Assembly (NCBI GenBank): GCA_947447625.1
Contig: CANFKS010000004.1
Location: 23,921 to 87,920, forward strand
Length of the DNA: 64,000 nucleotides
Direction of reading: 5' to 3'
Source: Rhodospirillales bacterium
GTDB lineage: Bacteria > Pseudomonadota > Alphaproteobacteria > Acetobacterales > Acetobacteraceae
Shown here: positions 9,615 to 18,102 of the stretch, one piece after another
Numbering within the stretch: the first letter of the stretch is position 1
Layout: the number at the start of each line of letters is the position of its first letter
Notes under the pieces: generated by a model
What the model was told of the DNA's origin: nothing
Databases searched by the model: none
Seen by the model: the letters and a program-made list of their open reading frames with translations, nothing else
Position numbers and translations under genes: made by a program

Positions 9615-11308
9615 GCTTTCGGCTTCGCACTTTCCAGCACGAAGCGTACGCCAGGCCGCGCCAATCCGCCGGAAACCCCGATCGGCGTGCCATCAAGCCG
9701 CCAGCAGGCCGCACCGGTCATCGTGCCGTCGTCATTGAACATGATCCCGTTCATGCCGCTCGCCACCGCCGGCACCACAGCGACATCATGGCCACGCGCG
9801 GCGAGCCCTTCGCGCGTTGCGGCCGGCATGCGCGATTCGACCTCAAGCACCGGCCCCTCCGTCCACAGCCGCGGCGCCTCCACCGCCTCCTGAAGCGTCA
9901 TGCCGTGATCGATGATATTGATGATCGACTGCAACACGGTGGGGAAAATTTTGCGCCCGCCGGGCAGGCCGAGGGCGAAGCGCATCCGCCCGTCGCGCAG
10001 CGCCATCGTGGGCGCCATCGACGTGGTCACGCGCTTGCCCGGCTCGATCGACAGCGCGCCGCCCGGCCTGGGATCGAACGTGTCCATGTAGTTGTTCGGC
10101 ACGATCCCGGTGCCGGGAATGATGTAGCGGGCGCCGAACAGGCTGTTCATCGTCTGCGTGCTGGCCACCACGTTGCCATGGGCATCGGCCGTCGTCAGAT
10201 GCGTGGTGTCATGGCCTTCGCCGGGCACGATTCCGGCCTGCCAGACCTGCCGGCGCGCCATGTCGATCGCCGCCCGGCGCTCGGCGGCATAGGCCTTGGA
10301 CATCAGCTTGGCGACCGGCACCTTGATGAAATCGGGATCGCCCGACGCCACGGCACGATCGGCGAACGCAATCGCGATGACCTCGGCCAGCAGATGGCAC
10401 ATATCGGTGGTGCCAAAGCCGAGCGCACGAACGTCGAACCCTTCCAGAATGGCCAGCATCTGGGCGATATGCACGCCCGAGGCGGCCGGCGGCGGCGGCG
10501 CCACAATGTCCCAGCCGCGATACTGCGTCCGGATCGGCTCGCGCAGCCGGGGCAGATTGGCCGCAAGATCGGCATGGCTGACGAAGCCGCCGACCTTCTC
10601 CATGTGCGCGACGATGATCTGCCCGATCGAACCCCCATGAATGGCAGAGGGCCCCTCGGCCGCGAACAGGCGCAATGTGTCGGCATAATCGCCCTGGATC
10701 AGCCGGTCTCCGGCCTTGAGCGGGCTGCCCCCAGGCATCAGACGGGCGGCGATCAAGCTGTCCTTGAGCAGGTCGGGGGCGGCGACGCCGATGCAATCAT
10801 GCAGAAACGGGGTGACCCGAAAGCCGCGCGAGGCATGGCGGATTGCCGGCTCCATCACATCGGCGAGAGACATCGTGCCGTATTTTTCGAGCGCCAGACA
10901 CCAGGCCCGCGGCGAGCCCGGCGCGGCGACGGATTTTGGCCCCAGCGTGTTTTCGCGCTCAATCGTCCCGTAATCCTCGGGCGCTGCGCCAGGTGAGGGG
11001 CGGTACATGGTCCGGCTGCCGCCCAGCGGCGCGGCACTCATGCCGTCGATAATGACATGCTGCCCATCGGCGGTGCGGATATGGGCGGTGCCACCGCCGA
11101 ACAGCGAAACCATCATCGGTTCGACCACCGTGAGCGCGAACTGCGTGGCAACCGCGGCGTCGATCGCATTGCCGCCGGCCGCCAGCATCTCCGCCCCCGC
11201 CGCCGAAGCGAGCGGATGGTTGGAGGCCACCATGCCACGACTGCCGATCGCCGGTTGCTTTTCGGTGCCGAATGCAAAGCCGTGCCGCACGGTGTTGGGG
11301 TCTGTCAT
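9611..11308 (-). CDS. ggt: Gamma-glutamyltransferase (copy 1)
   Basis: 565 residues by the start at 11308, preceded by GGAGAGC; an upstream reading to 11800 runs through non-coding repeat sequence. The N-terminal nucleophile Thr lies in EGHDTTHLTTADAHGN (about residue 371), where the precursor self-cleaves into large and small subunits. MVASNHPLASAAGAEML, GGNAIDAAVATQFAL and FALGLPGG are family motifs. No clear signal peptide is visible, so a cytoplasmic role is possible. It is first in a ggt-hyuA-hyuB operon. Two more ggt paralogues sit at 35.6-39.3 kb; their sequences are clearly diverged, not recent duplicates. Confidence 0.92.
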   Translation of the reverse strand: MTDPNTVRHGFAFGTEKQPAIGSRGMVASNHPLASAAGAEMLAAGGNAIDAAVATQFALTVVEPMMVSLFGGGTAHIRTADGQHVIIDGMSAAPLGGSRTMYRPSPGAAPEDYGTIERENTLGPKSVAAPGSPRAWCLALEKYGTMSLADVMEPAIRHASRGFRVTPFLHDCIGVAAPDLLKDSLIAARLMPGGSPLKAGDRLIQGDYADTLRLFAAEGPSAIHGGSIGQIIVAHMEKVGGFVSHADLAANLPRLREPIRTQYRGWDIVAPPPPAASGVHIAQMLAILEGFDVRALGFGTTDMCHLLAEVIAIAFADRAVASGDPDFIKVPVAKLMSKAYAAERRAAIDMARRQVWQAGIVPGEGHDTTHLTTADAHGNVVASTQTMNSLFGARYIIPGTGIVPNNYMDTFDPRPGGALSIEPGKRVTTSMAPTMALRDGRMRFALGLPGGRKIFPTVLQSIINIIDHGMTLQEAVEAPRLWTEGPVLEVESRMPAATREGLAARGHDVAVVPAVASGMNGIMFNDDGTMTGAACWRLDGTPIGVSGGLARPGVRFVLESAKPKA

Positions 11309-11385
11309 AACGCTCTCCGCAAACTCGATGGCGCAGCCTGCCACGCCCCGGGCGATCCGGCCATATCCACCGCGCCGGTTCAGCG

Positions 11386-11727
11386 GTGCGACGGGCGGCC
11401 GCTCAGAGCATCCGACAACGACGACCGTGGCGCGCGCCTCAAACCGGAACGCCGGGTGCCAGAAGCCGCTTGCGCCAGGTATCCCCGGCCCAAGCGACAA
11501 CGCGTTCTCGGGACAGGAGCCGCGGCAGCCAGGCGGCGGTCGCGGCGGTGAGCGTGGCGGCGTTCGGGGTCGTCTATCTTGCGTGGCTGACCGACGCATA
11601 CTCGGATCCGCTGGCGCAGCGGTTCGAGGCTGTCGCGCAGGATTCGGCACAGGCGCTCGCCGAGCAGCCTGATGATTTTTGGCGAAATCGCCAAAAGTCT
11701 GAATCAATCTATAAAACAAAGGGTTAG
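11386..11727 (+). other. Possible gene remnant in an otherwise empty 530-base gap
   Basis: The 11309-11837 gap holds no convincing gene. One rightward frame reads as a possible membrane-anchored tail: a hydrophobic stretch AVAAVSVAAFGVVYLAWL followed by an amphipathic segment (DPLAQRFEAVAQDSAQALAE). It starts with GTG, lacks a clear Shine-Dalgarno, and its end runs into repeat element B1. It may be a decayed gene fragment or chance. No family recognised. Confidence 0.2.
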
Positions 11728-11766
11728 ATCGGGATGCCTCGCCTGTCAGAAGGCATCCCGCTTTAA
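11667..11766 (-). repeat. Family B composite-hairpin repeat, copy B1 (inverted orientation)
   Basis: Two hairpins joined by a linker. The first is TTTTGGCGAAATCGCCAAAA (10-base perfect arms). The second is CGGGATGCC...GGCATCCCG near 11730-11760. The linker GAATCAATCTATAAAACAAA is the reverse of the TTTGTTTGATCGCCTGATTC linker in the other copies, somewhat diverged. It lies between the ggt start and the end of the MFS gene. Confidence 0.8.
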
Positions 11767-11837
11767 AGCCAGGCGGAGCTCCTCGACGCCGTCCCTGCAC
11801 GGCAAGCCGTCATGGCCGCTCACCCAGACCCGATCCT

Positions 11838-13079
11838 TCAAAGTCGCGGCCAGATCGCTTGCCGCCAGCGCCACGCGATCGCAGCCGTCACGGCAACGCC
11901 CACCGCGCAATACAGCGCCCCGGTCAGCGGCAAGCCGAACCTGCCGGTCAACACTCCAGCCAGGGTCAAACCCAGCGGAAGCCCGTAGATTGCCAGCATC
12001 CGCAGCCCCATCACCCGCCCGCGGAACCGATCCGATGCCGTCCGCAGGATAACGAGGGACATCGGGATCATGCAGAAATTCTGCACAAACCCCGCCAGCG
12101 CCAGCGCCACAATCCCGAAACGCAGAGATGAAGCCATCACAAAGCCGACCAGCATCAGATGCCAGACGACCGCGGCTATCACCATCAAGCGAGCCGGGTT
12201 CCGCCCGGCGCCGAGCAGACTCAGCACGAACGATCCCGCCAAACCGCCGAGTGCGAAGGTTGCAGACAAGGTGCCGAGCCCGTTCTGATCCAAGCCGTAA
12301 AGATCGCGCGCGATATAGGCGAGCAACCCGCCTGACAGCGGATAGGCGGTGAAATTGACCAGGAACGCCAGCAGCAAGGCTGCCAGCAGCAGCGGCGTTC
12401 CCCAGGCATAGACAAAGCCATCCCACAGATCCCCGAACGGCGAGCCCAGGACCACCGTGCGAGACCGAGCGAACTCAGCGCCCGGCCGCGGCGAAACGCG
12501 CAGCGTGCAGCCCAGGCCGATCGCATAAAATACCAGGACCGCCACATAAGCGGGACCGATCCCAAGTGCTGCAAAAATCCCGGCTCCGGTCAGCGCCCCG
12601 GACGTGCGCGCGATATCCGCGGTCATCCGGGAAATCGACAGCGCCGTCATCAAATGCTCCGCCGGCATGAGGTCGTTCACCAAAAGATTGCGCATTGCGA
12701 TATCCGATGAGCGCACCAGGCCCATCAAAGTGCCGATCACAAACACCACGAGCGGATCCAGCAGCCCGCCCAGCGCCAGCACCATCAGCGTCGCGGCAAG
12801 GCAAACATAAACGCAACGCATCACGGCAAGCAGGTTGCGCGCCCCGATCCGCTCCGCACCCAGGCCAAAGAACGGCGCGCAGAGCGTGCCCAGCGATTGC
12901 AAGGCCCCGAACAAGGCCAGCAGCAGGACCGACTCGGTCTGCACCAAAATGAACCAACCGAGGATCAGGGTTTCCATCTCGAAGGCGCATGACGTCATCA
13001 GATCGGCGACAAACTGAAACCGAAAGGCGGCATGGCGAAGCGGCGGAGGGACAAGCATCATCGGGATTGGCGTTTCCAC
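11838..13079 (-). CDS. MFS transporter
   Basis: 413 residues with about 12 hydrophobic segments, e.g. LLLALFGALQSLGTLCAPFFG, LLAALLLAFLVNFTAYPLSGG and LTGALYCAVGVAVTAAIA. Internal GLGAERIGARNLLAVMR matches the loop 2-3 region of drug or siderophore exporters of the EntS/MFS_3 type. It lies in the inner membrane; the substrate cannot be read. An internal ATG (MMLVPPPLRH) could be the start instead. It is single, with no coupled neighbour; repeat B1 follows it and may serve as its transcript end. Confidence 0.8.
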   Translation of the reverse strand: METPIPMMLVPPPLRHAAFRFQFVADLMTSCAFEMETLILGWFILVQTESVLLLALFGALQSLGTLCAPFFGLGAERIGARNLLAVMRCVYVCLAATLMVLALGGLLDPLVVFVIGTLMGLVRSSDIAMRNLLVNDLMPAEHLMTALSISRMTADIARTSGALTGAGIFAALGIGPAYVAVLVFYAIGLGCTLRVSPRPGAEFARSRTVVLGSPFGDLWDGFVYAWGTPLLLAALLLAFLVNFTAYPLSGGLLAYIARDLYGLDQNGLGTLSATFALGGLAGSFVLSLLGAGRNPARLMVIAAVVWHLMLVGFVMASSLRFGIVALALAGFVQNFCMIPMSLVILRTASDRFRGRVMGLRMLAIYGLPLGLTLAGVLTGRFGLPLTGALYCAVGVAVTAAIAWRWRQAIWPRL

Positions 13080-13192
13080 GGCGTTGATCGCCGGTTGTCA
13101 TGCCGTGTTTGACAGACGCCAGGGCGTCCGTCGATCCGCCCCGCCGCCGGGCCGGCGCACATGTCCAGGCCCAGCCCATCACGCCGTCTGCG

Positions 13193-13396
13193 TCAGGTGA
13201 ACGCGCAGCCCGGTTTCACACCCAGTTTTTTCAGGATCATCGCCGCCGGACAAAACCCGGTGAGCCCGGCCTGAAGCAGGTTCGCGCCAACGAAGGCGGT
13301 CAGCAGCAACCACCAGGGGCTGACGAACCAGCCCAAACCCAGGCTCGCAAGCACCATGACGCCAGCAAAGGATAGAACAGCCTTGTCGATGGACAT
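13193..13396 (-). CDS. DUF2892 (YgaP-like) inner-membrane protein
   Basis: 67 residues with two transmembrane segments. LLLTAFVGANLLQAGLTGFCP and AMILKKLGVKPGC are the DUF2892 signature, the membrane anchor found in YgaP-type rhodanese proteins. GAAGGAGAT lies just upstream of the ATG. It is divergent from the ArsR-type repressor across a 139-base region with palindromes, so it probably belongs to that regulon. In other proteobacteria this family occurs beside sulfide/persulfide-responsive ArsR repressors; a link to sulfur stress is inference. Confidence 0.85.
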   Translation of the reverse strand: MSIDKAVLSFAGVMVLASLGLGWFVSPWWLLLTAFVGANLLQAGLTGFCPAAMILKKLGVKPGCAFT

Positions 13397-13506
13397 CGGG
13401 GAATCTCCTTCTCGGAAGCGGGGTCAGACCATGGCGCCGGCCGCGCCGTGCCCTCGGGGTGCCCGATGGGAAAACGGCGGACCGATCAGCCCTCGGTGCT
13501 TGACTA

Positions 13507-13530
13507 TTTATTCTAATAAACGTATATACG
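13507..13530. promoter_or_regulatory. Candidate operator palindromes upstream of the ArsR gene
   Basis: Two abutting dyads in an AT-rich island: TTTATTCTAATAAA (13507-13520, six-base arms, CT spacer) and CGTATATACG (13521-13530, perfect). They end five bases before the ArsR start codon and leave no room for a Shine-Dalgarno. That suggests autorepression and perhaps a leaderless or poorly initiated message. Site function is inferred from position and symmetry. Confidence 0.5.
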
Positions 13531-13535
13531 CAAGT

Positions 13536-13892
13536 ATGAATATCAATCCCGAACACATGGCCGCCGCGGCAGGCCAGGCCAGCGACCTCCTCAAGGCAAT
13601 AGGCCACCCGCATCGCCTGATGCTCCTATGCCAAATGATCGAACGCGAACGCACCGTCGGCGAACTCGCCGCCGCCCTTGGCATTCGTGAATCGACCACC
13701 TCCCAGCACCTTGCTCTGCTCCGCAAGGACGGGCTGGTCCGCCCCCGTCGCGAGGCGCAGACCATTTGGTATTCGATCGCCAGCATCCCGGCGCAGCGCA
13801 TCATGGCCGTGCTGTTCGACCTCTATTGCATGCCGGCTCCCCTTTCCGGCGATGCGGATGCAACCGCGCTGCCGCCTCAAGGAAACCGATAA
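13536..13892 (+). CDS. ArsR-family repressor with BigR/SqrR-like cysteine pair
   Basis: 118 residues from ATG 13536; a longer reading from 13356 crosses the operator and antisense sequence. The winged helix includes VGELAAALGIRESTTSQHLALLRKDGLV. Cys32 (LMLLCQM) and Cys98 (DLYCMP) occupy the same places as the two redox-active cysteines of BigR/SqrR, which form a tri- or tetrasulfide bridge with persulfides and release DNA. No ArsR metal-site ELCVCD motif is seen. The stop overlaps the next start (TAATG), so it is the first gene of an arsR-mfp-rnd operon. Sensing of reactive sulfur rather than metal is an inference. Confidence 0.85.
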   Translation: MNINPEHMAAAAGQASDLLKAIGHPHRLMLLCQMIERERTVGELAAALGIRESTTSQHLALLRKDGLVRPRREAQTIWYSIASIPAQRIMAVLFDLYCMPAPLSGDADATALPPQGNR

Positions 13893-14884
13893 TGTCTGCG
13901 ATGAACGCCCCGGGCCTCCCATTGGCGATCCCATTGGCGATCATGCTTTCCCTCCCCGGTCTCGCCCAGGCCGAAACCCTGCTCAGCGTCACGACGCGCG
14001 ACATCATCGACCAGAAGGCGGTCTTCGCCACGGTCGAAAGCCCCAATGTGGTGCCGGCCCGCGCCCGGATCGGCGGCACCGTCATCACCCTTGCCGTGCG
14101 TGATGGAGACCCGGTCACCCCCGGTCAGACCATCGCTGTGGTCGGCGATGACAAGCTCGCCTTGCAGGCTGGCGCCCTCGACGCCCAAATCGCCGGCCTG
14201 CGCGCGCAGCTCGCCCAGGCGCAGACCGACCTCAGCCGCGCCGACACCCTGTTCCAGAAAGGCGCCGGCCCGAAGGTGATTTTCGACCAGGCCCGCACCA
14301 CGCTCGAAGTGGCCAATGCCACCTTGCGCGCCCGCACCGCCGAGCGCGCGGTGTTGCAGCAAACCATGGCCGAAGGCGCCGTGCTCGCCCCCGTCGCCGG
14401 ACGCGTGCTGAGCGTGCCGGTCACCACCGGCTCGGTTATCCTGCCCGGCGACGGGCTCGCCCTGATCGCCCAGCAGGGCTTCAAACTGCGCCTGCGCGTG
14501 CCTGAGCAGTACGCAGCCACGCTCAAGGCCGGCGATCCGGTCCACCTCGATGCCGGACAACTCGGCGTCGCAGCCCCGCTCACCGGTCGCATCACCCTGG
14601 TCTATCCGCAAATCACCGAAGGCCGCGTGGTCGCCGACGCCGAGGTGCACGGAATCGGCGATTATTTCGTCGGTGCGCGCCTGCGCGTCTGGATCGCAGC
14701 CGCCAGCCGCCAGGGCATCGTCGTGCCCGCCGGCGCCGTGCTCACCCGCTTCGGCCTCGACACCATCCGCCTCCGCCGCGACGGCGCCACGCTCGAAGTG
14801 CCGGTGCAGCGCGGCCAGGCGATGGAGGGCGGCATCGAGGTGCTCTCCGGGGTGCGCGACGGCGACATCGTGGTGATGCCATGA
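13892..14884 (+). CDS. RND efflux periplasmic adaptor (membrane fusion protein)
   Basis: 330 residues. The N-terminus LPLAIPLAIMLSLPGLAQAE is a signal peptide with an AxA-type cleavage site. Lipoyl-like half-motifs flank a coiled coil: RIGGTVITLAVRDGDPVTPGQ and later MAEGAVLAPVAGRVLSVPVT, with the helical hairpin ALDAQIAGLRAQLAQAQTDL between. A C-terminal beta region contains VPAGAVLTRFG. This is the HlyD/AcrA adaptor that links an RND pump to an outer-membrane channel. It starts at the TAATG overlap with arsR and ends in an ATGA overlap with the pump gene. No outer-membrane factor gene is nearby. Confidence 0.92.
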   Translation: MSAMNAPGLPLAIPLAIMLSLPGLAQAETLLSVTTRDIIDQKAVFATVESPNVVPARARIGGTVITLAVRDGDPVTPGQTIAVVGDDKLALQAGALDAQIAGLRAQLAQAQTDLSRADTLFQKGAGPKVIFDQARTTLEVANATLRARTAERAVLQQTMAEGAVLAPVAGRVLSVPVTTGSVILPGDGLALIAQQGFKLRLRVPEQYAATLKAGDPVHLDAGQLGVAAPLTGRITLVYPQITEGRVVADAEVHGIGDYFVGARLRVWIAAASRQGIVVPAGAVLTRFGLDTIRLRRDGATLEVPVQRGQAMEGGIEVLSGVRDGDIVVMP

Positions 14885-17800
14885 AACTCGGTCTCTCCGG
14901 GTTCCTGACCCGTTTCAGCATCCGCTCGCCCCTCACCCCCCTCTTCCTGCTCGCCGCCCTCGCCGCCGGCATGGTCGCGCTGCTGACCATCCCGCGCGAG
15001 GAGGAGCCGCAGATCAGCGTTCCGATGGTCGATATCGCCATCAGCGCCAACGGCCTCAAGGCGACCGAGGCCGCGGAACTCGTCACCAAGCCGCTCGAGA
15101 CCATCGTCAAGGCCATCGCCGGCGTCGAGCATGTCTACAGCCAGACCCAGGATGACCGCGTCATGGTCACCGCCCGCTTCCTCGTCGGCACCCGCGAGGA
15201 TGACGCGGTGCTGCGCGTCCACGAAAAAATCCGCGCCAATCTTGACCGCATCCCCATCGGCATCCCCGAACCCCTCGTCGTCGGCCGCGGCATCAGCGAC
15301 GTCCCCATCGTCGTCCTCACGCTTTCCCCCCGCCCCGACGCCGCCGAACGCTGGACCGGCGCCGCCCTGCACGAACTGGCGGGCAAGCTGCGCACCGAAC
15401 TGGTGAAGGTCGAGGATGTCGGCACCACCGAAATCGTCGGCGCCGGCCCCGACGAAATGCGCATCGAGCCCGACCCGGAGAAACTCTCCCTCTACGGCAT
15501 CACCCTGCAACACCTGATCGGCAAAATTCGCGACGCCAACCGCTCCTTCGTTGCCGGCACCATCCGCGACGGCGGGCGCATGCGCACCCTGAGCGCCGGG
15601 CAGAGCCTGCGCGGCATCTCCGATGTCGGCCTGCTCGTGCTGAGCGCGCGCGATGGCCGCCCCGTCTATGTCCGCGATGTCGCCCGCGTCGTCGTCGGCC
15701 CCGGCACCGCCGACAGCCGGGTCTGGACTGTCGCCCCCGGCGCAAAGGGCGACTGGCAGCACACGCCGGCCGCCTCCGTCTCGCTCGCCAAGCGCGCCGG
15801 CGCCAATGCGGTGGTCGTCTCGCACGCCATCCTCGCCCGCTTCGAAACCCTCAAAGGCCGCCTCCTGCCTGATGACATCGAGGTCCGCGTCACCCGCGAC
15901 TACGGGCAGACCGCCGACGACAAGGCCAACGAACTGCTGTTCCACCTCGGCCTCGCCACACTCTCCATCGTCGTGCTGATCGCCTTCGCCATCGGCTGGC
16001 GCGAGGCGGCGGTGACGCTGGTGGTCATCCCCACAACCATCCTGCTCACCATGCTCGCCGCCCGGCTGATGGGCTACACCATCAACCGCGTCAGCCTGTT
16101 CGCCCTGATCTTCTCCATCGGCATCCTGGTCGATGACGCCATCGTGGTGGTCGAAAACATCGCGCGCCACTGGGGCATGGCCGATGGCCGCCCCAAACTG
16201 ACCGCCGCCGTCGAGGCGGTGGCCGAAGTCGGCAACCCCACCGTGGTCGCCACCCTCACCGTCGTCGCGGCCCTGCTGCCGATGCTGTTCGTCTCCGGCC
16301 TGATGGGCCCCTACATGGCGCCGATCCCGGCCAATGCCGCGGCCGCGATGATCTTCTCCTTCATCGTCGCCATGGTGGTCGCGCCCTGGATGATGCTGAA
16401 ACTGGCACCCACCAAGGCCGCCATCGCCGCCGCCCATCATGACGAGGGCCGCCTGGGCCGTGCCTATCGCGCCATCGCCGGCCCGCTGATCGCCACCAAG
16501 GCACGGGCCTGGACCTTGCTGCTGCTCGTGGGCGCCGCCACCATCGCGTCCTGCGTCCTGTTCTACACCCAGTCCGTCACCGTGAAACTGCTGCCGTTCG
16601 ACAACAAATCCGAACTCCAGGTCACCGCCGACCTGCCCGCGGGCGCCACCGTCGAAGACACCGAGCGCGTCCTGCTGGCCGCCGCCGAAATCGCACGCAC
16701 CCTGCCTGAAACACTCTCGATCCAGGCCTATGCCGGCACCGCCGCGCCCTTCAATTTCAACGGCCTCGTCCGCCATTCCTACGCACGCCAGGCCCCCGAA
16801 CTCGGTGACCTGCACCTTAACCTTACCCCCAAGGACGCCCGCAAACGCGCCAGCCACGCCATCGCGCTTGACCTGCGCGAGCGGCTCAAGGCCCTCCCGG
16901 TGCCCGACGGCACTTCGCTCAAGGTGGTCGAAGTCCCGCCCGGCCCGCCCGTGCTCGCCACCCTGCTGATGGAAGTCTACGGCCCCGATGCCGCCACACG
17001 CCGCGCGGTCGCCGGCGAAATCCGCACGATGTTCGGCAAAATCCCCTCCATCGTCGACATCGACGACAGCATCGGCGAGCCCCGCCCGCGCCTGCGCGTC
17101 GCCCTCGACCAGGACCGGATCGAGTTCTTCGGCGTCGAACAATCCGACGTCTACGACACGATCCAGGCCCTGTTCGGTGGCGTCCCCGTCGGCAATTCGC
17201 AGCGCGGCGAGGACCGCGACCCCCTGCTGATCCGCATCGCCCTGCCGAAGGACCAGCAGACCTGGTCCGAACGCCTCGCCTCAACCCCGGTTCCGGCCAA
17301 TACCATGCCCGGCAGCCGCACGGTGGTCGAACTCGGCCAGGTCGTTCACGTCACCCGCGAGACCGGCTCGCTTGTCCTGTTCCGCCGCGACGGCGCCTAT
17401 GCCGACATGGTGACGGGCGAACTCGCCGGCGCCTTCGAGGCCCCGATCTACGGTATCCTCGCCGTCAACAAACTGATCGAGGCGCATGACTGGGGCACCC
17501 TGCCCAAGCCCATGATCCGCCTGCGCGGCCAACCCGCCGACGAGGCCACCCCTTCGGTTCTGTGGGATGGCGAATGGGAGATCACCTACGTCACCTTCCG
17601 CGACATGGGGGCTGCCTTCGCGGTCGCCATCCTCGGCATCTACGTCCTGGTGGTCGCCCAATTCGGCAGTTTCAAGCTGCCGCTGGTGATCCTGGTGCCG
17701 GTACCGCTCACACTGATCGGCATCCTGCCCGGCCACTGGCTGCTCCATGCACCGTTCACCGCCACCTCGATGATCGGCTTCATCGCGCTCGCCGGCATCA

Positions 17801-18084
17801 TCGTGCGCAACTCAATCCTGCTGGTGGACTTCATCCGCCACGCCGCCACCCCGGGCGGCAGCCTCGCCGAGACCGTGCTGCAAGCCGGCGCCATTCGCTT
17901 CAAGCCGATCCTGCTCACCGCACTTGCCGCGATGATCGGCGCCGCCACCATCCTCACCGATCCGATCTTCCAGGGCCTGGCGATCTCGCTCCTCTTCGGC
18001 CTCGCCGCGTCGACGCTGCTCACGGTGCTGGTCATCCCCGCACTCTACATTGCCCTGCGAGGCGGCGCATCCGGCCATGGCTGA
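14881..18084 (+). CDS. RND efflux permease (AcrB/AcrD/AcrF family)
   Basis: 1067 residues, full length for the family. TM1 follows the N-terminus (LTPLFLLAALAAGMVALLTI), then the periplasmic porter domain, then a TM block with IFSIGILVDDAIVVVENIAR, where the adjacent Asp pair is the proton-relay site. The second half repeats the plan and ends with FIALAGIIVRNSILLVDFI and a C-terminal TM helix. Sequence details such as GRGISDVPIVVLTLSP resemble the AcrB-like pumps often linked to ArsR regulators. The substrate is unknown; control by the neighbouring thiol-type repressor suggests export of a sulfur-linked or oxidising toxicant. Confidence 0.93.
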   Translation: MKLGLSGFLTRFSIRSPLTPLFLLAALAAGMVALLTIPREEEPQISVPMVDIAISANGLKATEAAELVTKPLETIVKAIAGVEHVYSQTQDDRVMVTARFLVGTREDDAVLRVHEKIRANLDRIPIGIPEPLVVGRGISDVPIVVLTLSPRPDAAERWTGAALHELAGKLRTELVKVEDVGTTEIVGAGPDEMRIEPDPEKLSLYGITLQHLIGKIRDANRSFVAGTIRDGGRMRTLSAGQSLRGISDVGLLVLSARDGRPVYVRDVARVVVGPGTADSRVWTVAPGAKGDWQHTPAASVSLAKRAGANAVVVSHAILARFETLKGRLLPDDIEVRVTRDYGQTADDKANELLFHLGLATLSIVVLIAFAIGWREAAVTLVVIPTTILLTMLAARLMGYTINRVSLFALIFSIGILVDDAIVVVENIARHWGMADGRPKLTAAVEAVAEVGNPTVVATLTVVAALLPMLFVSGLMGPYMAPIPANAAAAMIFSFIVAMVVAPWMMLKLAPTKAAIAAAHHDEGRLGRAYRAIAGPLIATKARAWTLLLLVGAATIASCVLFYTQSVTVKLLPFDNKSELQVTADLPAGATVEDTERVLLAAAEIARTLPETLSIQAYAGTAAPFNFNGLVRHSYARQAPELGDLHLNLTPKDARKRASHAIALDLRERLKALPVPDGTSLKVVEVPPGPPVLATLLMEVYGPDAATRRAVAGEIRTMFGKIPSIVDIDDSIGEPRPRLRVALDQDRIEFFGVEQSDVYDTIQALFGGVPVGNSQRGEDRDPLLIRIALPKDQQTWSERLASTPVPANTMPGSRTVVELGQVVHVTRETGSLVLFRRDGAYADMVTGELAGAFEAPIYGILAVNKLIEAHDWGTLPKPMIRLRGQPADEATPSVLWDGEWEITYVTFRDMGAAFAVAILGIYVLVVAQFGSFKLPLVILVPVPLTLIGILPGHWLLHAPFTATSMIGFIALAGIIVRNSILLVDFIRHAATPGGSLAETVLQAGAIRFKPILLTALAAMIGAATILTDPIFQGLAISLLFGLAASTLLTVLVIPALYIALRGGASGHG

Positions 18085-18102
18085 GCCGCCCGACCGGACC
18101 GC

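Noticed and set aside
14662..17142. 826-codon open frame antisense to the RND pump
   Set aside because: High-GC coding DNA keeps the antisense frame open; the protein is low-complexity Gly/Asp/Ala-rich with no domain, while the pump is a clear full-length family member.
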